A stretch of DNA of 30,990 bases from an uncultured Chloroflexota bacterium (GTDB lineage Bacteria > Chloroflexota > Dehalococcoidia > SM23-28-2 > RBG-16-64-32). The stretch covers positions 1 through 30,990 of the forward strand of contig CAJXNA010000002.1 of assembly GCA_913056415.1 (NCBI GenBank), written 5' to 3'. Both the position numbers and the translations under genes were made by a program. Every line of letters starts with the position of its first letter. The first letter of the stretch is position 1. Positions 28,254 to 30,990 of the stretch are shown here, piece after piece. Below the pieces are notes generated by a model. The model was not told the origin of the DNA and ran no database searches. It worked only from the letters and a program-made list of their open reading frames with translations.

Positions 28254-30332
28254 ATGGGCCTTATCATCACCGCTTTGGTCGGCGCCGGCTGCGCGGCCCT
28301 CTTCTCGATCTATCTCACCCGAGGCATCCTCGCTGAAGACACAGGCACTGAAGCCATGCGGCAGATCGCCGCCGCGATTCAGGAGGGCGCGGCGGCGTTC
28401 CTCAGGCGCGAGTACTTGTTCCTGTCGGCGTTCGTAGTCCTGGTCGCCGCGGTCATCGCCGTGTTCGTTGACTTCGACGTGCTCGACAAGTTCGAGGAGC
28501 TCGGCATCGGTGACGAAGGCAACCTCACGGACCTCCCCCGCACGGCGATCGCTTATGTCATCGGGGCCATCGCCTCCGCGAGCGCCGGCTACATCGGCAT
28601 GAACATAGCCGTGCGCGCCAACGTCCGGACGGCGGCGAAGGCCCGTGAGGGGTTGAACCCGGCGCTGCGTATCGCCTTCTCCTCCGGTGCGGTCATGGGC
28701 ATCACGGTCACCGGCCTGAGCCTTCTATGCCTCACGACCCTATATCTGACCTTCCAAGACGTACGGCCGCTTGTCGGCTTCGCCTTCGGCGCCTCTTCCA
28801 TCGCCCTGTTCGCTCGTGTCGGGGGCGGGATATTCACGAAGGCAGCTGATGTGGGCGCCGATCTCTCGGGCAAGATCGAGGCCGGCATTCCCGAGGACGA
28901 CCCGCGAAACCCGGCCGTCATCGCTGACAACGTTGGCGACAACGTCGGCGATGTTGCCGGCATGGGCGCCGACCTGTTCGAGTCGTACACCGGCGCCATC
29001 GTCGCCACCATGACCCTGGCCACGGTAGCGATAGTCGGAGTCGGTGAGAACGCGGTCTTCGACCCCTCCGCCATTGTCGATTACGACTCCAACGCCTTTG
29101 TGCTGCCGCTCCTCATCATGGGTATCGGCATCTTCGCCTCCATCATCGGCACCTTCCTTGTCCGCACCGGCGAGGAGGCGTCGATAGGGCGATTGCTCTG
29201 GGCTCTGCGGACCGGCGTGTTCGGCGCCGGGGCGCTGGTCCTCCTCGGCACCGCGGTCGCCATCATTGCTCTGGATCTGGAGTTCGAGCTGTTCTGGGTA
29301 GTGCTGGTAGGCCTCGTCACCGGCCAGGTGATAGGCACGGCAAGCGAGTACTATACGGCGTACGAGTACCGTCCCACTCAGAACTTGGCCGCTCAGTCCG
29401 AGACCGGCGCGGCGACGATTATCATCGGCGGCCTCGGCCTCGGCATGCTTTCCACAGCGATCCCCCTCCTGGCGATCGTGGCCGCGATCGGGATCACCTT
29501 CGAGCTGGCGGGGCTCTACGGCATCGCTCTGGCGGCGGTCGGCATGCTCTCGCCGCTCGGCATCACCCTGGCGACCGACGCCTACGGCCCTGTCGCCGAC
29601 AACGCAGGCGGCATCGCCGAGCAGACACACCTGCCGGCGGAAGTGCGTCAGCGAACGGATGCCCTGGATAGCCTTGGCAACACCACCGCGGCCACCGGCA
29701 AGGGCTTCGCCATAGGCTCCGCCGTCCTGACGGCGCTAGCCCTTATGGTCAGCTATTCGCAGGTCATGGGGATCGATACGTTTAACCTCCTCGAGGTCGA
29801 GGTGCTGATCGGGCTGCTCATCGGCGCTCTCATGCCGTTCGTGTTCGGCGCTCTTACCATGCTCGCGGTAGGCCGCGCCGCCAAGGAGATGGTGAACGAG
29901 GTGCGACGTCAGTTTCGCGAGCACCCCGGCATCATGGATGGCACGGAACAGCCCGACTACACCCGCGCCGTCTCTATCTCAACCGATGGCGCCCTGCGCG
30001 AGATGATCCTGCCGGGCGCGCTCGCCGTCGCCGTCCCCATTCTGGTAGGCGCCCTGATAAGCGCGGAGGCGCTGGGCGGGCTCCTGGTCGGCTCCATCGC
30101 GGCCGGGTCGCTTCTCGCCCTCATGATGGCTAACGCCGGCGGCGCCTGGGACAACGCGAAGAAGTACATCGAGGCCGGCGCGCTAGGCGGCAAGGGCTCG
30201 GACGCTCACAAGGCGGCCGTCGTCGGCGATACCGTCGGCGACCCGTTCAAGGACACCTCCGGCCCCTCCATGAACATCCTACTCAAGCTCATGGCGATCG
30301 TGGCGGTGGTGTTCGGGCCGCTATTCCTCTAG
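28254..30332 (+). CDS. hppA: Membrane-bound ion-translocating pyrophosphatase, K+-dependent type
   Basis: This integral membrane enzyme hydrolyses pyrophosphate and pumps H+ (or Na+) across the membrane. The 692-residue product has about 16 hydrophobic segments and the three conserved substrate loops: DVGADLSGKIEAGIPEDDPRNPA at about 199-221 with NVGDNVGDVAGMGADLFESY, then TDAYGPVADNAGGIAE, and VGDTVGDPFKDTSGPS near the C-terminus. GNTTAAT places alanine at about 479, where K+-independent forms have lysine, so K+ dependence is expected. Whether the ion is H+ or Na+ cannot be settled here. A hairpin terminator follows. Confidence 0.96.
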   Translation: MGLIITALVGAGCAALFSIYLTRGILAEDTGTEAMRQIAAAIQEGAAAFLRREYLFLSAFVVLVAAVIAVFVDFDVLDKFEELGIGDEGNLTDLPRTAIAYVIGAIASASAGYIGMNIAVRANVRTAAKAREGLNPALRIAFSSGAVMGITVTGLSLLCLTTLYLTFQDVRPLVGFAFGASSIALFARVGGGIFTKAADVGADLSGKIEAGIPEDDPRNPAVIADNVGDNVGDVAGMGADLFESYTGAIVATMTLATVAIVGVGENAVFDPSAIVDYDSNAFVLPLLIMGIGIFASIIGTFLVRTGEEASIGRLLWALRTGVFGAGALVLLGTAVAIIALDLEFELFWVVLVGLVTGQVIGTASEYYTAYEYRPTQNLAAQSETGAATIIIGGLGLGMLSTAIPLLAIVAAIGITFELAGLYGIALAAVGMLSPLGITLATDAYGPVADNAGGIAEQTHLPAEVRQRTDALDSLGNTTAATGKGFAIGSAVLTALALMVSYSQVMGIDTFNLLEVEVLIGLLIGALMPFVFGALTMLAVGRAAKEMVNEVRRQFREHPGIMDGTEQPDYTRAVSISTDGALREMILPGALAVAVPILVGALISAEALGGLLVGSIAAGSLLALMMANAGGAWDNAKKYIEAGALGGKGSDAHKAAVVGDTVGDPFKDTSGPSMNILLKLMAIVAVVFGPLFL

Positions 30333-30355
30333 CAGCGAAAGCGGCCAACGGAAAG

Positions 30356-30384
30356 GGAAGGCCGGGGACGATCCCCGGCCTTCC
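30356..30384 (+). terminator. hppA terminator-like hairpin
   Basis: GGAAGGCCGGGG and CCCCGGCCTTCC form a perfect 12-bp stem with loop ACGAT, 23 bases after the hppA stop. It lacks a T-tract, like the other strong hairpins in this window, and may also end transcripts of the convergent minus-strand gene. Confidence 0.65.
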
Positions 30385-30445
30385 AACATCGCGTTGCGGC
30401 CTATATGTTCATTTGTCCCCTAACTATTCTCCTCGAACTCTTCGT

Positions 30446-30838
30446 CTAACCGTCTAACTCTTTCTCTAAGTCGTCTAAGAGTTCGCAAGGCCGGAAGTGT
30501 CTGGTGTCGCTGAAGGTGTCTGCCCGCCCAGCGACTGTGACTTCGACGACACTGCGGAACTCCGTGGCCTCAGCGGGTGCGGTGAACGATGCGCTGTAAG
30601 TGAAGGTGCGCTCCTGATCCTTATTGATGACCTCCCCCGGCGCCAGAGTGGAGTAAACTGCCTGGGGGTCCGCCGAAGTCCAGCTGCCACCCCCTGGCTG
30701 CCAGAAAATGGTAATCCTCACCGTTTCCACCCCCACTGGTCCAGGGCTGCCGGTATTAGCGATGCGGATCTCTCCCTGCACCGTGCGGTTCGCGCCGATG
30801 AGATCCCCCTCCGCCACCAGCGTCGGCTCCGCCACCTG
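30446..30838 (-). CDS. C-terminal part of a beta-rich (CARDB-like) protein, 5' end missing
   Basis: The minus-strand frame from about 30838 to the stop at 30446 reads as a beta-sandwich domain: AEPTLVAEGDLIGANRTVQ, IRIANTGSPGPVGVETVRITIFW, then APGEVINKDQERTFTYS and a short acidic tail ELLDDLEKELDG. The pattern suits an Ig-like or CARDB-type domain of a surface protein. The frame stays open to a GTG at 30955, but that extra stretch is not protein-like and is better explained by a plus-strand acyltransferase fragment. A shift of frame at the stop would extend the acidic tail, so an indel there is possible. Confidence 0.55.
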   Translation of the reverse strand, partial: QVAEPTLVAEGDLIGANRTVQGEIRIANTGSPGPVGVETVRITIFWQPGGGSWTSADPQAVYSTLAPGEVINKDQERTFTYSASFTAPAEATEFRSVVEVTVAGRADTFSDTRHFRPCELLDDLEKELDG

Positions 30839-30990
30839 CGCCAGGGCAGTGATGTTGTGGTTACCGTCGACGGGCCGCGGGGTCCACGCTTCGTGGCCAA
30901 GCCCGGACCGGTCCTGCTGGCAAAGAAGACGGGGCAGCCGATGATCGGCTTCCACATCTCACCTGAGAAGTGCTACACCTTCCGGAAGAA
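30824..30990 (+). CDS. Lysophospholipid acyltransferase (DUF374-like) fragment, both ends incomplete
   Basis: In the plus-strand frame of codons starting at 30824, about 55 residues read RLRHLRQGSDVVVTVDGPR, then GPRFVAKPGPVLLAKKTGQP and GFHISPEKCYTFRK to the window edge. DGPRGPRxxxKPGxVxLAxKTG is the hallmark of the DUF374 LPLAT group, which acylates lipid A-type or phospholipid precursors at the membrane. The N-terminal half of the family is absent, no start codon or ribosome binding site precedes it, and upstream DNA codes for another protein on the other strand. The 3' end runs off the window. Confidence 0.6.

Noticed and set aside
28740..29630. Minus-strand frame of 296 codons over hppA
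   Set aside because: Antisense of hppA; composition (Glu/Asp/Gly/Ala/Arg rich) without a domain pattern.
1..30990. CRISPR arrays, insertion sequences, integrases, toxin-antitoxin or phage defence genes
   Set aside because: No evenly spaced repeats, no terminal inverted repeats flanking a transposase, and no recognisable defence or mobility protein were found on either strand.

Overview
The window is GC-rich bacterial chromosome with dense, short-spaced genes on both strands. It has no rRNA, no CRISPR array, and no transposase, integrase or phage gene. The gene mix suggests Chloroflexota, possibly Dehalococcoidia-like: tal-zwf-opcA, an ECF sigma factor paired with a DUF5667/DUF5666-type anti-sigma protein, a K+-dependent-type membrane pyrophosphatase, an orphan Flp pilin, and many acyl-CoA and aldolase genes. 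This placement is inferred from gene families only. Both ends carry gene fragments that do not continue inward, so the window may be a complete metagenomic contig with imperfect ends.

Layout. (1) 1-4.2 kb, plus strand: a thioredoxin-reductase C-terminal remnant, then tal-zwf-opcA for the pentose phosphate pathway. (2) 4.2-9.1 kb, minus strand: Flp pilin; a metallo-beta-lactamase hydrolase, a crotonase and an acyl-CoA ligase in one unit behind a clear promoter; and a cytochrome P450 with its own promoter and operator-like palindrome. (3) 9.1-10.25 kb: tRNA-Gly(TCC), an orphan response regulator, and a divergent small membrane protein. (4) 15.4-10.2 kb, minus strand: a tightly packed six-gene run with a sulfite-oxidase-like molybdoenzyme, a duplicated siroheme-decarboxylase-like AsnC protein, a TrpD2-like protein, a conserved unknown, threonine aldolase and a lipoprotein. 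(5) 15.5-18.8 kb, plus strand: lspA-rluD, then gltX, with a small unknown minus-strand gene between them. (6) 18.8-20 kb: a TetR gene with a perfect 18-bp operator under a near-consensus promoter, and a 17/18 copy of that operator 1.08 kb away beyond the far end of the gene, at the start of a gap with no recognised gene. (7) 20-22.7 kb, minus strand: ECF sigma, its membrane anti-sigma partner with five repeats, and a small helical protein. (8) 22.8-25.4 kb: a divergent pair, a ThDP-dependent decarboxylase/synthase and an HpcH/HpaI aldolase. (9) 25.4-27.3 kb: tRNA-Glu(CTC) and tRNA-Gln(CTG) on one side and tRNA-Glu(TTC) on the other, enclosing a compositionally foreign acyl-ACP-desaturase-like diiron gene. 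(10) 27.3-31 kb: a MenB-like crotonase, hppA, and two head-to-head gene fragments that collide near 30.83 kb.

How the genes fit together. The P450, ligase, crotonase and hydrolase look like an oxidative acyl-CoA catabolic set. Zwf, OpcA and Tal supply NADPH and pentoses. The ThDP enzyme and aldolase probably handle 2-oxoacids. The most unusual items are the TetR operator pair around a gene-poor gap, the AhbA/B-like fusion linked to a molybdoenzyme and TrpD2, the foreign desaturase between tRNA genes, and the right-end junction.
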